64,000 nt of DNA, from NCBI RefSeq assembly GCF_013267195.1, contig NZ_CP053942.1, forward strand, positions 124,001-188,000, given 5' to 3'. This document shows positions 51,951-60,085 of this stretch, piece by piece (position 1 is the stretch's first letter; each line of letters starts with the position of its first letter). A program made the position numbers and the translations under genes. The notes below the pieces were generated by a model. The model was not told where the DNA came from. It searched no databases and saw only the letters and a list, made by a program, of their open reading frames with translations. Origin of the DNA: Halorubrum salinarum. GTDB lineage: Archaea > Halobacteriota > Halobacteria > Halobacteriales > Haloferacaceae.

Positions 51951-51960
51951 TTTAAATAAT
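51951..51960 (+). promoter_or_regulatory. A/T-rich TATA-like box of the HU gene
   Basis: TTTAAATAAT within AAAATTTAAATAATATTATA, about 45-54 bases upstream of ATG 52005. It predicts a short leader containing TAGAGGAG, which could act as a ribosome site for the in-frame GTG at 51990 or the ATG at 52005. Confidence 0.45.
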
Positions 51961-52004
51961 ATTATATGGCCACAGAGCGTTAGAGGAGTGTGAGTAAAGG
52001 TATC

Positions 52005-52727
52005 ATGTCACAAAAATATCTCTCGCGACGAACCGTCCTGCGGAGGGGCGCTATCCTCTCGACGGTCATCGGACTGGGTGCGGTAACGATGACTGGTCAG
52101 GCCGCGGCGATGAACAAAGCGGAACTGATCGAGGCGATGGCGAGCGAATCCGGACTGAGTAAGGCTGACGCGAAGCGGACGCTTGACGCGTTCACCCACG
52201 CGACGACGAGATCCTTGGCGAAGGGTAATAGCGCCGTACTGGTCGGATTCGGGTCGTTCAGTATCTCAAAGCGCTCTGCCCGGACAGGGCGAAATCCAAG
52301 CTCTCGAAACGGGCCCGAGGACGACTCGCCGGTGACGTTCGATCCCTGCCCGGAGTTCGCGGCCGCCCTCGATCTCAACCCCGGCAAGGGTGACGAGGCT
52401 AGCGCCACGTGCCGGCATGCTGACGTGGTGATCGACGCGGAGTACATCGTAGGCACAGCGGGACGCTCGGATGAGAGGATATCGGAGGACGACGCCAAGC
52501 GGGCGCTCGAAGCGTTCATCAACGTGACGACGAAGGCCCTGAAAAAGGGCGATCGGCTGTCGGTGGGTGGGAGCGAAGACGAGAATGAGGGGTTCGGCAC
52601 GTTTAGCATCTCGAAGCGGTCAGCCCGGACCGGGCGAAACCCGCAGACCGGAAAGGAGATCCAGATCGCGGCGAAGAACGTGGTCAAGTTCAAGGCGGGT
52701 GCCGAACTCTCGAAAGCCGTCAACTGA
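52005..52727 (+). CDS. Tat-exported tandem HU (DNABII) protein
   Basis: A 240-residue protein. Residues 1-35 are a twin-arginine signal (SRRTVLRRGAILSTVIGLG, then TMTGQAAA with cleavage near Ala35). The mature part starts MNKAELIEAMASESGLSKAD, the classical N-terminus of bacterial HU, followed by LVGFGSFSISKRSARTGRNP, the beta-arm with the intercalating Pro. A second HU-like unit (residues about 140-240) has EDDAKRALEAFINVTTKAL, GFGTFSISKRSARTGRNP and VVKFKAGAELSKAVN. The linker has the only two cysteines (Cys115, Cys136), which could form a disulfide outside the cell. HU bends DNA; export is inferred from the signal alone. ATG 52005 was preferred; GTG 51990 only adds five residues. Confidence 0.9.
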   Translation: MSQKYLSRRTVLRRGAILSTVIGLGAVTMTGQAAAMNKAELIEAMASESGLSKADAKRTLDAFTHATTRSLAKGNSAVLVGFGSFSISKRSARTGRNPSSRNGPEDDSPVTFDPCPEFAAALDLNPGKGDEASATCRHADVVIDAEYIVGTAGRSDERISEDDAKRALEAFINVTTKALKKGDRLSVGGSEDENEGFGTFSISKRSARTGRNPQTGKEIQIAAKNVVKFKAGAELSKAVN

Positions 52728-53030
52728 ACCGTCGGCGGCGTGTTATCCCCGAGACCGATCTCACTGTCGTTGGCTACAACGAGAGTCTAGGAAAACTACT
52801 GATTTCGCGTCTCCGAGACTCACTCCCCATGAGCGTCGGTATTTTGTTCTGAACTGCCAGAGTTACCTATACTTAATTCGCAAGCGCCATCTCTCGGCTC
52901 ATTCAGGATCTTAGTGAGAAACCCAAGCAGTCCGTGTGCTGATGCTGATCCGTTGCGGATACAGCTCCGTAGTAGCCTCAGGTGATCCTGTGACGCGGCA
53001 TCTGCCGAACAGGGTGAATATAAGACACAG
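52728..53030. other. Intergenic between convergent genes
   Basis: This 303-base stretch between the HU gene and the hybrid kinase holds no frame with a motif and no clear terminator hairpin. Composition is mixed. Confidence 0.4.
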
Positions 53031-54806
53031 CTACGACTCCCTGATGAACTCAACTCCGGTGATCTCAAATCGAGCCCCTCCTGTGAGACTTTCGGCCACC
53101 CGTATGTCCCATCCGTGAGCCGAAACAATCTGTTCGACAATCTTCAACCCAAATCCGATCCCGTCGTCCTTCGTGGAGTAGCCCGCAGTAAACACATCCG
53201 AACGTCTGTCTTCGGGGATTCCGGGGCCATCATCTTCGATATAGAAACCATCCGCATCAACGCCGACTGTAACGGTTACCTCTGGGCCTCCGTGTATGAG
53301 TGCGTTGCTAAACAGGTTCTCAAGGAGTTGGCGGAGCCGATCGTCATCAGCGACAATGGCAACCGCTGCGGGCGTTTCATCCGCGTACTGTAAGGTCGCG
53401 TCCTCTGTTTGATCCGCGACCATCTGCCAGGCAGTACGTAGTGTTTCTTGGAGCTCGATCGCATCCTTCGACCCAATATCTCGTCCTTCACGCGTTAACC
53501 AGAGCATGTCCTCCGTCAGTCGCTCAATACGGTCTAATGCGGTCTCAATTGGTGGAAGATGCTCACTGTCACAGTCCTCTTGGACGAGATCTAACCGTCC
53601 CTGCGCGACGTTGAGCGGACTTTGAAGATCATGACTCACGACACCAGCAAATTCAGTGAGCCGTTGGTTCTGCTGCTCTAATTTCTTCTCATTTTCTTTG
53701 CGTTCTGTTATATCTCGCAAAATCCCGACTGAGCCCTCGAACTCCTCGCCGCGATAGGGCAAGACTCCCATGTGGTCTTCACATGGAATCGCCTCTCCGT
53801 CCTTGGATTGAATCTCAATCTCGAATTGGATACTGCTTGGGCCATCCGAAGACAGGATTCGCCCAAGAGCCGCTTCCGCCCGGTCGACAGCGTCGGCAGA
53901 TTTGACGAGCGTTGGTGGTGACCCGAGGATCGTTTCCCGGTCGTAGCCCACCATTCTGACAAACGCGTCGTTGACGTACTCGAACTCGCCCGCTTCGTTG
54001 AGTACGTAGACCGGGTCTTCGATCGTCTCCATGAGCGTTCGGAAGCGAATCAGTTCTGTTTGGCGCGCTTGTTCAGCAGACAGATCCCGAACTGTACAAA
54101 TCAACTCACCAGAAGCTGTCTTTGTGAGGCGGTGATCTTCTGGAAACGTCGTCCCATCGGCTCGAAGCCCGGTCGTTTCACCACTCCAATACCCGCCGTC
54201 ATCTACTGACGGCAGGATCTCGTTTCGGACGAGCTCGACATCCTCGTCGTGATAGAGTATTTGCCAATGTTCGCCGATGAGTTGGTCACGCTCATAGCCG
54301 TAAATATCCGTATAAGCTTCGTTTGCGTAGATGAATCTGCCAGTCTCATCGAGCAGACTAATCCCTACTTGCGCAGTTTCAATCGCTTTTCGCTGTCGCT
54401 CCTGCGCAGCTTCCGCATGATATTGGTCGACAACGTTGCGGACACGGTTCGCCAATACAGTGTACTGATCCCTGCCACCTTGTTTTTGAATATAGTCGGT
54501 GACGCCAGCCGAAATTGCCTCACTGGCGATCTCTTCGGATCCCTTGCCAGTAAACAAAATCACGGGGAGGTTCGGCGCTATCTCTCGGATGCGTTCTAGA
54601 AAGTCGATCCCGTCTTTGTTCGGCATATCATAGTCAGTGATGATACAATCGAACTCAGTGAGAGCAAACTGGTCGAATGCGTCATTGGGACTCGTTGCTG
54701 TCTGGACAGCAAAGTCATCAGCCTCACGCTCCAGAAATTCCGTCACTAGGTCAGCGAAAGCACGGTCGTCATCAACATGAAGAATATTGACTGTACTCTC
54801 TTCCAT
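53031..54806 (-). CDS. REC-PAS-PAS histidine kinase
   Basis: A 591-residue protein. An N-terminal receiver has LHVDDDRAFADL and phospho-acceptor Asp58 (CIITDYDMPN), two PAS domains follow (AIETAQVGISLLDETGRFIYANEAYTDIYGYERDQLIGEHW, about 140-250; TLMETIEDPVYVLNEAGEFEYVNDAFVRMVGYDRETILG, about 255-375), then a HisKA helix (LTEFAGVVSHDLQSPLNVAQGRLDL) and an ATPase domain (LFSNALIHG, DDGPGIPEDRR, DGIGFGLKIVEQIV). The receiver at the front is the usual haloarchaeal order. Alone on its transcript; no regulator beside it, so its output partner is elsewhere. Confidence 0.92.
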   Translation of the reverse strand: MEESTVNILHVDDDRAFADLVTEFLEREADDFAVQTATSPNDAFDQFALTEFDCIITDYDMPNKDGIDFLERIREIAPNLPVILFTGKGSEEIASEAISAGVTDYIQKQGGRDQYTVLANRVRNVVDQYHAEAAQERQRKAIETAQVGISLLDETGRFIYANEAYTDIYGYERDQLIGEHWQILYHDEDVELVRNEILPSVDDGGYWSGETTGLRADGTTFPEDHRLTKTASGELICTVRDLSAEQARQTELIRFRTLMETIEDPVYVLNEAGEFEYVNDAFVRMVGYDRETILGSPPTLVKSADAVDRAEAALGRILSSDGPSSIQFEIEIQSKDGEAIPCEDHMGVLPYRGEEFEGSVGILRDITERKENEKKLEQQNQRLTEFAGVVSHDLQSPLNVAQGRLDLVQEDCDSEHLPPIETALDRIERLTEDMLWLTREGRDIGSKDAIELQETLRTAWQMVADQTEDATLQYADETPAAVAIVADDDRLRQLLENLFSNALIHGGPEVTVTVGVDADGFYIEDDGPGIPEDRRSDVFTAGYSTKDDGIGFGLKIVEQIVSAHGWDIRVAESLTGGARFEITGVEFIRES

Positions 54807-55012
54807 AGTGAGTCGGAATACAACCGGCCCTAAGAAGATACCGTCCAGTTCTCCACGGCTTAGAATCTCATATCTCGTGTGTCACCCGATTTGGCAGCGC
54901 GCGCATCCGACGGTGACGTTGTTTTGCCGCCCTCGCGTTCCGTGTCGACCGGTCTGTTCTTGACGATGTCGGCGACGCCACGAGAGGCTGCTCTCGCTGT
55001 GATCGACCCTTG

Positions 55013-55159
55013 TCACGAGCTTGGAGCGTCTGTCGCCACGTTCGACTGTGGCGGGGCCTCGTGTTCGATGCGCCGGCGTCCAGTGGGACACCATACGACA
55101 CGCACGGATGACTGCGTTTCACGCAGCGTTCTAGCCAGCAATCGCGAGATCTGCGCCAT
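55013..55159 (-). CDS. Possible microprotein after bipartite repeat
   Basis: A 48-residue frame starting five bases after the inverted repeat at 55164-55204 (MAQISRLLARTLRETQSS...). Composition is Arg/Gln-rich rather than acidic and no motif is seen, so it could be noncoding. It is listed because it is the only frame that begins at the repeat. The remainder of 54807-55274 shows no gene. Confidence 0.25.
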   Translation of the reverse strand: MAQISRLLARTLRETQSSVRVVWCPTGRRRIEHEAPPQSNVATDAPSS

Positions 55160-55163
55160 CGTA

Positions 55164-55204
55164 TTAACCAACAAGACGATGAATTGTCGGACTGCGTTGG
55201 TTAA
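55164..55204. repeat. Bipartite inverted repeat, TTAACCAAC core, site 2
   Basis: TTAACCAAC (55164-55172) and GTTGGTTAA (55196-55204) are perfect reverse complements, 23 bases apart. It matches the core and geometry of the site at 37698-37745, suggesting one DNA-binding protein for both. Confidence 0.6.
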
Positions 55205-55274
55205 CACAAGACACCTCTTCGTATACGCGGGCCAGTCTCTCTGGTTGGGATCTTCGTTTCTGTGGGTTGAGCCA

Positions 55275-55679
55275 CTACGGCTCTGAGCGAATAGTCGCAT
55301 CAATATCACCGAGCGGCCACTCCGCTGCGTGACTTGGCTCATAGGCTGCCCACGCAGCCCGGAGAACGAGGAGCGCTGTTGGGAGTTCAGGGCCCGGTGC
55401 GATTAACTTCCGATCAGGATTGTAGGTGATGAGGTCTGCCTCTGCGAGTCGCGGGAGATGCGTCTGAATGAGTGAGACGTACACGTTTTGGTATCGATCG
55501 CCGGTCGCTGCCGACAGCGGAACCCCATCCAACAGGGCCGTTACGCGGCGCGCAATCGGCCGGACGCGGTACGGGGGCGTAGTGTTCGCACCAATGACTA
55601 GCAGGACATAACAGCGCCGTTGTCGCCGTAACATCTCATACAGCTCGCACATTTCATCGAGCGGCGGGCTATGGCTCAT
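55275..55679 (-). CDS. DUF7344-like winged-helix protein, last gene of coupled operon
   Basis: A 134-residue protein from ATG 55679 (MSHSPPLDEMCELYEMLRRQRR), overlapping the preceding gene by four bases (ATGA). The pattern LRRQRRCYVLLVIGAN .. IARRVTALLDGVPL .. RYQNVYVSLIQTHLPRLAEADLITYNPDRKLIAPG is the haloarchaeal winged-helix (DUF7344-type) fold. It is the last gene of the operon that begins near 60085. It is probably a DNA-binding regulator. Confidence 0.75.
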   Translation of the reverse strand: MSHSPPLDEMCELYEMLRRQRRCYVLLVIGANTTPPYRVRPIARRVTALLDGVPLSAATGDRYQNVYVSLIQTHLPRLAEADLITYNPDRKLIAPGPELPTALLVLRAAWAAYEPSHAAEWPLGDIDATIRSEP

Positions 55680-58564
55680 CGCGGCCCTCCCTGGCGGCGT
55701 GGCATCTGCGCGGGGTGAGGTGTTGGGACGAGGCGACAGTCGGCTGTGGTGCGTGTGACACCACGGGGCCACGGCGTGCGTGACCGGCCTCGCTGTCGCT
55801 GTCCAGGGGTAGATATCCCGGAGCGAGCGCTCAGTCGTGTCGACCGGCAGTCGCGTGGCGGTATGATTGGATTTGGTGGGTGACAGTCGAGTAGCCGACG
55901 CCACCGACGTGGATGGTGGCCGATTTTTGGCAGTAACCGCGACACCGCGGTCGGCCAGGATAGCCACCATGGAAGCGAGACGTCGGTCGACGCGCCTGGG
56001 ACTGCGGTCGCATCCGGAAGCACCCGCCACCGCCGGTAGCCGGAGACGGAACAGGGTCGGACCCGTGGGATCGCTTGGACGATGTCGAGGCGGCGGTCGT
56101 AACTGCTTGCGGAGATGTCTGCCCGATCGATAATCTCCGTGCGGCCAAGTGGCTGGGATGCCCGACAGAGGGTGGCGTACATCTTAGTCGCCGTTGGGGG
56201 AAGATCCGGACGGAACCGCGTGGCAGGGAGGGACGCTGCGGCGCGCTCAACGGCTTCGACAGTCGGCGATGGCTCGCTGTGGCACGCTCGCAACAGACTC
56301 TCTGCGGCGTCGTATGGCGACGCATGCCCCGGTGCGTCTCGTCGGCCACAGGACCGGAGCAACAGTCGCACGAGCCGCTGGCGCGTCCGTGCGGTCCAGG
56401 TCGTATCCGTGGTGGCCGCGACTGTCTCCACGACGTCACGGATCGCGGCATACGTCGTTCCATCTCGGACTGGAATCGTCAGGGTCGGCACCTGTTCTGT
56501 GCCGTCAGCGACGCTGTCACGGAGCATCTGGCTCGTCTGCTCGAGTGTCTTCGTGATCGCTGACTGAAGCTCAGTTATTGTCGGGCCAGCAATCACCCAC
56601 GAGGCAGTCAACTCGAGCGTGTCACCGTCGTCGACATCGGTCGGGAGTCGCCGCTTCAACTTCGCTGGGCGAGACTCAAAGAGCAGGCGGTAGCCCGAAT
56701 GAATCCCGTAGACGCTCTGTTTCGGGACGGTATGCTGGAGGAATTCACACAACTCATTTCGGCACCGCTCGGTGCCAGCGACAGTGGCGGTGTCGGGGAC
56801 CCGGAGGGTGATCGTGAGATCGACTCCAGCGGCGTGATACAGATGGGTTGCCGTCGCGATGAGCCCGTGGAGGTCTTCAAACAGCGCCGCACGGGCTGCT
56901 GTGTCGGTGCTGCCGCGACGATCGGCGAGCCGAGCGAGCAGCTCGTTCCGGACTTGTTCAATTCGGGTCCGCCACTGAGCGTACTGTTCCTCGTCGGCAC
57001 TAAACCAGCCAACTTGGTGCCCACGACGGAGCGTCCGGCCCGCGGCAGTGTCGAACGCCCCGTCGTGGATGGCGGAGAACTCGTGGCCGACACGGGAGGG
57101 CGTCAGGATCTTATTCAGCGCCTGCTCGCTGAGTAAGACTGCCGCGAGACGTCCCAACGTGGCCAAGGCCCCGCCCCATTCGACGACAGCAAGCGTCTCG
57201 TCGTGGTGGTGGCTGAGGTAGGTGACGCGGCCGTCGTCGAACGCGGTTACCGGATCGTCGACGAGGGTGATGCCGGAGCCACGAGCCGGAATGGTGAATC
57301 GCCGGTGAAGTGACTCGCTTCGAAGTGTTTCATCGGGGCTGTCGAGCCACTGGACGAATGCGGCGTCGCCGTCCGGAGTGCCAGTCGATGCGAGCCAGTC
57401 GTCGATGGCCATCGTTGGCTTCCCTACGGTGGCCTCCCGGCGGGGAGACACTGTACTTGTGCTGTCGTGAGGGGTGTCGGTAAGACCCTCGTCAAGTCGA
57501 CGTTGGTCCGGATGGACGAGGTCGTATTCGGAATCAAGATACTGGTTGACGGCCGTGGCGCCGCGATCGGACAGCCGAACGGTATTGCGCTGGCCACGAC
57601 GGTCGACAGAGACGAGCCCGCGTGCTTCGAGATCGAGAACATACCGGCTGACAGTCCCTGCCTCGATATCGATCGCCTGATCCTGTTTGAGATCCCGGTA
57701 GCTCCGCCCCTGGCCGGGCATGAGATTCCCGAGGAGACGCCGTTTCCCGGGTGCGGACGCAAGTTCAGTGAGGCTCTCCCACACTGATTGGGTGGCGTCA
57801 CCAACGGCGTCTCGTTCATCGGAACCGTGGTGTCCCAAGGAGGGGAACCGATCCCGGCTGTGAGTAAGACCGAGATGGATCTCACTCCACCGCGAGTATC
57901 GACGGGCGAGTTCCCGCTGGACCACTGGCGAGGCGACTACGCGGACATCGAACCCGTCCGCGAGGACGGCGATCGCCGCGAGTGCGCGCACGCCCGTCCG
58001 GCGGTCGGTGAGGTCGGTCCACGTCGGACCATCGAGCACGAGCGTGATCGCCCGTGGGCTGGGGTCGAACTCGCGGTGGAACGCAACTGGGCCTTTCGCG
58101 AGCGCTCCGAGGCCGGCGTTGACTGCGCCGCGGCCGGTGCCAACTGCCTCGACTGTCTCGTTCAGCGACTGGTGACGCTGCTTGTGGTACTGCGAGTTGG
58201 TGGGTGCGTCGCCGTCGGTGAGCGCGAGCTCGGTGAGTGCTTGCGTGTACTCGACCGCCTCCGCGGTTGCGTCGTCCCAGGTATCCTCTATGGAGTTCCA
58301 CTCCGGGAGCGTCTCGTCGAGTATCGACGTACTCGCACGGAAGGCGTTGGTGTCACTCCTCTGGGCTTGAACCGTCTCGATGGTTACCTCGCGGAGCTGG
58401 GCAAGGACCTCGGGAAGCCACTCCGTCAGCCGCGGCGAGACACTCGAGCAGCGGATGCCGGTGGCGCCGTATTCCGTGGTTGGGCCCACAAGGTGGACGC
58501 CACGCTCGTGGCCCTGGCCGGCGGGCTGTGAGTGCCCGCTTCGGGCCTGATCGCTGACAGGCAT
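55676..58564 (-). CDS. Large winged-helix protein of coupled operon
   Basis: A 962-residue protein from ATG 58564, overlapping the upstream stop by one base (TGATG). An N-terminal helical part is followed by an alpha/beta segment (AITLVLDGPTWTDLTDRRTGVRALAAIAVLADGFDVRVVASPVV), then a winged helix (GKRRLLGNLMPGQGRSYRDLKQDQAIDIEAGTVSRYVLDLEARGLVSVDRR), a middle domain with YLSHHHDETLAVVEWGG, and a second winged helix (MYATLCRASQPLGRTEIIDRADISASSYDRRLDIVQAI). The last ~110 residues are Arg/Pro-rich and unlike the rest, while another frame there reads SMVAILADRGVAVTAKNRPP, so a frameshift is possible. No family is recognised. Confidence 0.7.
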   Translation of the reverse strand: MPVSDQARSGHSQPAGQGHERGVHLVGPTTEYGATGIRCSSVSPRLTEWLPEVLAQLREVTIETVQAQRSDTNAFRASTSILDETLPEWNSIEDTWDDATAEAVEYTQALTELALTDGDAPTNSQYHKQRHQSLNETVEAVGTGRGAVNAGLGALAKGPVAFHREFDPSPRAITLVLDGPTWTDLTDRRTGVRALAAIAVLADGFDVRVVASPVVQRELARRYSRWSEIHLGLTHSRDRFPSLGHHGSDERDAVGDATQSVWESLTELASAPGKRRLLGNLMPGQGRSYRDLKQDQAIDIEAGTVSRYVLDLEARGLVSVDRRGQRNTVRLSDRGATAVNQYLDSEYDLVHPDQRRLDEGLTDTPHDSTSTVSPRREATVGKPTMAIDDWLASTGTPDGDAAFVQWLDSPDETLRSESLHRRFTIPARGSGITLVDDPVTAFDDGRVTYLSHHHDETLAVVEWGGALATLGRLAAVLLSEQALNKILTPSRVGHEFSAIHDGAFDTAAGRTLRRGHQVGWFSADEEQYAQWRTRIEQVRNELLARLADRRGSTDTAARAALFEDLHGLIATATHLYHAAGVDLTITLRVPDTATVAGTERCRNELCEFLQHTVPKQSVYGIHSGYRLLFESRPAKLKRRLPTDVDDGDTLELTASWVIAGPTITELQSAITKTLEQTSQMLRDSVADGTEQVPTLTIPVRDGTTYAAIRDVVETVAATTDTTWTARTRQRLVRLLLRSCGRRDAPGHASPYDAAESLLRACHSEPSPTVEAVERAAASLPATRFRPDLPPTATKMYATLCRASQPLGRTEIIDRADISASSYDRRLDIVQAIPRVRPCSVSGYRRWRVLPDATAVPGASTDVSLPWWLSWPTAVSRLLPKIGHHPRRWRRLLDCHPPNPIIPPRDCRSTRLSARSGISTPGQRQRGRSRTPWPRGVTRTTADCRLVPTPHPAQMPRRQGGPR

Positions 58565-58902
58565 CACTTGGGTGGCTCCCAGCAGTTGATGACTGTGACG
58601 AGCTGCCGAAGCAGCTCTCGGATGTACTGACAGACCGTCTGCGAGACTGGGTCGACACCCTGCGCCACTCGGATTGCGGACGCAAGTTCAGGATGGCGTG
58701 TCTCATCGACAGTTCGGGTGGCCCGGAACAAGGCCGCTCGCACACTGGCCGCGTCACTGGTGGTGCTCGCAGTGAGCGCCTGCTGAAGGTGGGCGATTAT
58801 CGCGTGGGGGGCATCCGGGTCTGCTGCTGACTGTGTGGACGGACGCGTCGGGTGGCGCTTATGTCTTCGTGGTTGAAGCTCGGCGTGAGGTGGTGAACAC
58901 AT
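58564..58902 (-). CDS. Small helical protein of coupled operon
   Basis: A 112-residue protein starting at ATG 58902, which overlaps the previous stop by one base, and ending one base into the large gene. The N-terminal 30 residues are basic and disordered; the rest is helical (AIIAHLQQALTASTTSDAASVRAALFRATRTVDETRHPELASAIRVAQGV, then VCQYIRELLRQLVTVINCW). No motif is recognised. The tight overlaps on both sides support it as a real gene. Confidence 0.6.
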   Translation of the reverse strand: MCSPPHAELQPRRHKRHPTRPSTQSAADPDAPHAIIAHLQQALTASTTSDAASVRAALFRATRTVDETRHPELASAIRVAQGVDPVSQTVCQYIRELLRQLVTVINCWEPPK

Positions 58903-59405
58903 CAGTCATCCCCCTCCGCTTTCGGTGGGTGCGTGACCGTCACCTGCGCTTGGGCCCCGCGCCGTCGCTGTCGTTGGGTCGCCGTCGGCGTGACCTGCTC
59001 CGCGAGTGGTGTCTCCGGTGGCAGCCAGCGGATCGTCGTCGTTGCTGGCGCGCTCACGCCGAGTGGGACTGGCTCGACGAGAATCGGCCAGGTGGATTGG
59101 GTCGCGGCGTCTGAGGCGATTCCGATACGCCCGGCCACGAGGAGTTCGTGGACGCCGAGGGTGAACACCTCTGGGTGGCGGTGTTCGCTGTGCGCGCAGA
59201 CGCAGTGGCCGACCTCGTGGGTTCGCTTCTCGGCTGGCTTGGAGACGTACGCGACAATCTCATCGCCCTCAACAAACGAGCGCCCGCAGTGTTGGCAGGC
59301 GCCCGATGTGGACGCAAGCGACAGCTGATCGAGACTCGTGGCGAGTGCGGGCGTGGGGCGGACTGGCGGCGTTGAGCCGGCGTCAGAGTGTTGCTCCCGA
59401 CTCAT
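58902..59405 (-). CDS. Zinc-binding protein of coupled operon
   Basis: A 167-residue protein from ATG 59405 (MSREQHSDAGSTPP), overlapping the 41-residue zinc protein upstream by four bases. The centre has CQHCGRSFVEGDEIVAYVSKPAEKRTHEVGHCVCAHSEH, a likely zinc site of two CxxC/CxC pairs with His, like phage- and plasmid-encoded treble-clef proteins. The N-terminus and C-terminus (QRQRRRGAQAQVTVTHPPK) are disordered. The role is unknown. Confidence 0.65.
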   Translation of the reverse strand: MSREQHSDAGSTPPVRPTPALATSLDQLSLASTSGACQHCGRSFVEGDEIVAYVSKPAEKRTHEVGHCVCAHSEHRHPEVFTLGVHELLVAGRIGIASDAATQSTWPILVEPVPLGVSAPATTTIRWLPPETPLAEQVTPTATQRQRRRGAQAQVTVTHPPKAEGDD

Positions 59406-59527
59406 GGGCCTCGGTTCACATACACGAGTGACTGGCCACAATACCACCCGCACCGTGGACAGACCCAACCGTTGACGAAGCGGTTGACGAGCCGCTCGCA
59501 CTCGCGGCAGCGCCAGAGCTTCGTCAT
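59402..59527 (-). CDS. 41-residue zinc-ribbon microprotein
   Basis: The product begins MTKLWRCRECERLVNRFVNG and contains CPRCGWYCG: two CxxC knuckles 17 residues apart with an extra Cys. It starts on the last base of the preceding stop (TAATG) and its stop overlaps the next ATG (ATGA). The complete zinc site plus these overlaps make it a convincing gene despite its length. Unknown function; a nucleic-acid-binding ribbon is likely. Confidence 0.65.
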   Translation of the reverse strand: MTKLWRCRECERLVNRFVNGWVCPRCGWYCGQSLVYVNRGP

Positions 59528-59631
59528 TACGCGTGGCCCTCCACTGCCTGCTGGACGGTGATGTCGTCGTAGTCGCCGGTGAGGCGTTCGCGGGCGTCAA
59601 ACCGGATGTGCGGTGGACCAGAGGAGCTCAC
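59527..59631 (-). CDS. 34-residue acidic microprotein
   Basis: GTG start at 59631 overlapping the PadR-like stop (GTGA), stop TAA overlapping the next ATG (TAATG). The product contains PHIRFDARERLTGDYDDITV, an acidic helix-strand segment. It has no motif. The case for it rests on the perfect chaining of start and stop codons through the operon. Confidence 0.45.
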   Translation of the reverse strand: MSSSGPPHIRFDARERLTGDYDDITVQQAVEGHA

Positions 59632-59936
59632 GTCGTCTCACCCCGTACTTGCCACACGCGGCGCGCTTGAAGCGTGTGACGGGCCGCGTCGGTGAGACTG
59701 TATTCGTTAGTGCGTCCGTCGCGCGACTTCTGGGTAACGAGGCCGTACTCGACAAGGGTGTCGAGGTTCTGGTATAGGCGGCTGTGGTTGATCTCTTCAC
59801 CGTAGTAGTCGGCGAGGTACGCATTCAGGGCCGTCCCCTTGCGGGCGTTCTCGTGGGAGAGCGCCCAAAGGAGGTCGCGTTGGAACGCGGTGAGATCCGC
59901 GAGCGCGTCGCGGTCACTGGCGCACTCCGCGCTCAT
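59628..59936 (-). CDS. PadR-like winged-helix regulator of coupled operon
   Basis: A 102-residue protein from ATG 59936, overlapped by the preceding 50-residue gene (ATGA). LTAFQRDLLWALSHENARKG leads into NHSRLYQNLDTLVEYGLVTQKSRDGRTNEYSLT, the PadR winged helix. It is closely similar in layout to the protein at 274-555. As the second gene of the operon it probably autoregulates it, possibly at the hairpin-rich leader 60059-60153. Confidence 0.85.
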   Translation of the reverse strand: MSAECASDRDALADLTAFQRDLLWALSHENARKGTALNAYLADYYGEEINHSRLYQNLDTLVEYGLVTQKSRDGRTNEYSLTDAARHTLQARRVWQVRGETT

Positions 59937-60085
59937 GCGTCGACCTCCGCACAGGAGCAACAGATGGGAACGCCGCGCTCGGCGTCAAAACCGTCAGCCG
60001 GTGCTGGGCAGAACGCACAGCCATCGTTGGTAGTTTCGCTCGATTCGCTGGTCGTCGCGCAGGGCTTAAGCCCCGCAGTTGCCAT
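59933..60085 (-). CDS. 50-residue zinc microprotein, first gene of coupled operon
   Basis: From ATG 60085 (in-frame ATGs also at 60088 and 60094): MATAGLKPCATTSESS, then CAFCPAPADGFDAERGVPICCSC. Four to five cysteines in CxxC and CCxC pairs form a likely Zn site. The stop overlaps the PadR-like ATG by four bases. The start codons lie directly after a 9-base-arm hairpin and overlap a palindrome (60059-60076), so translation may be controlled by RNA structure. Confidence 0.55.
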   Translation of the reverse strand: MATAGLKPCATTSESSETTNDGCAFCPAPADGFDAERGVPICCSCAEVDA

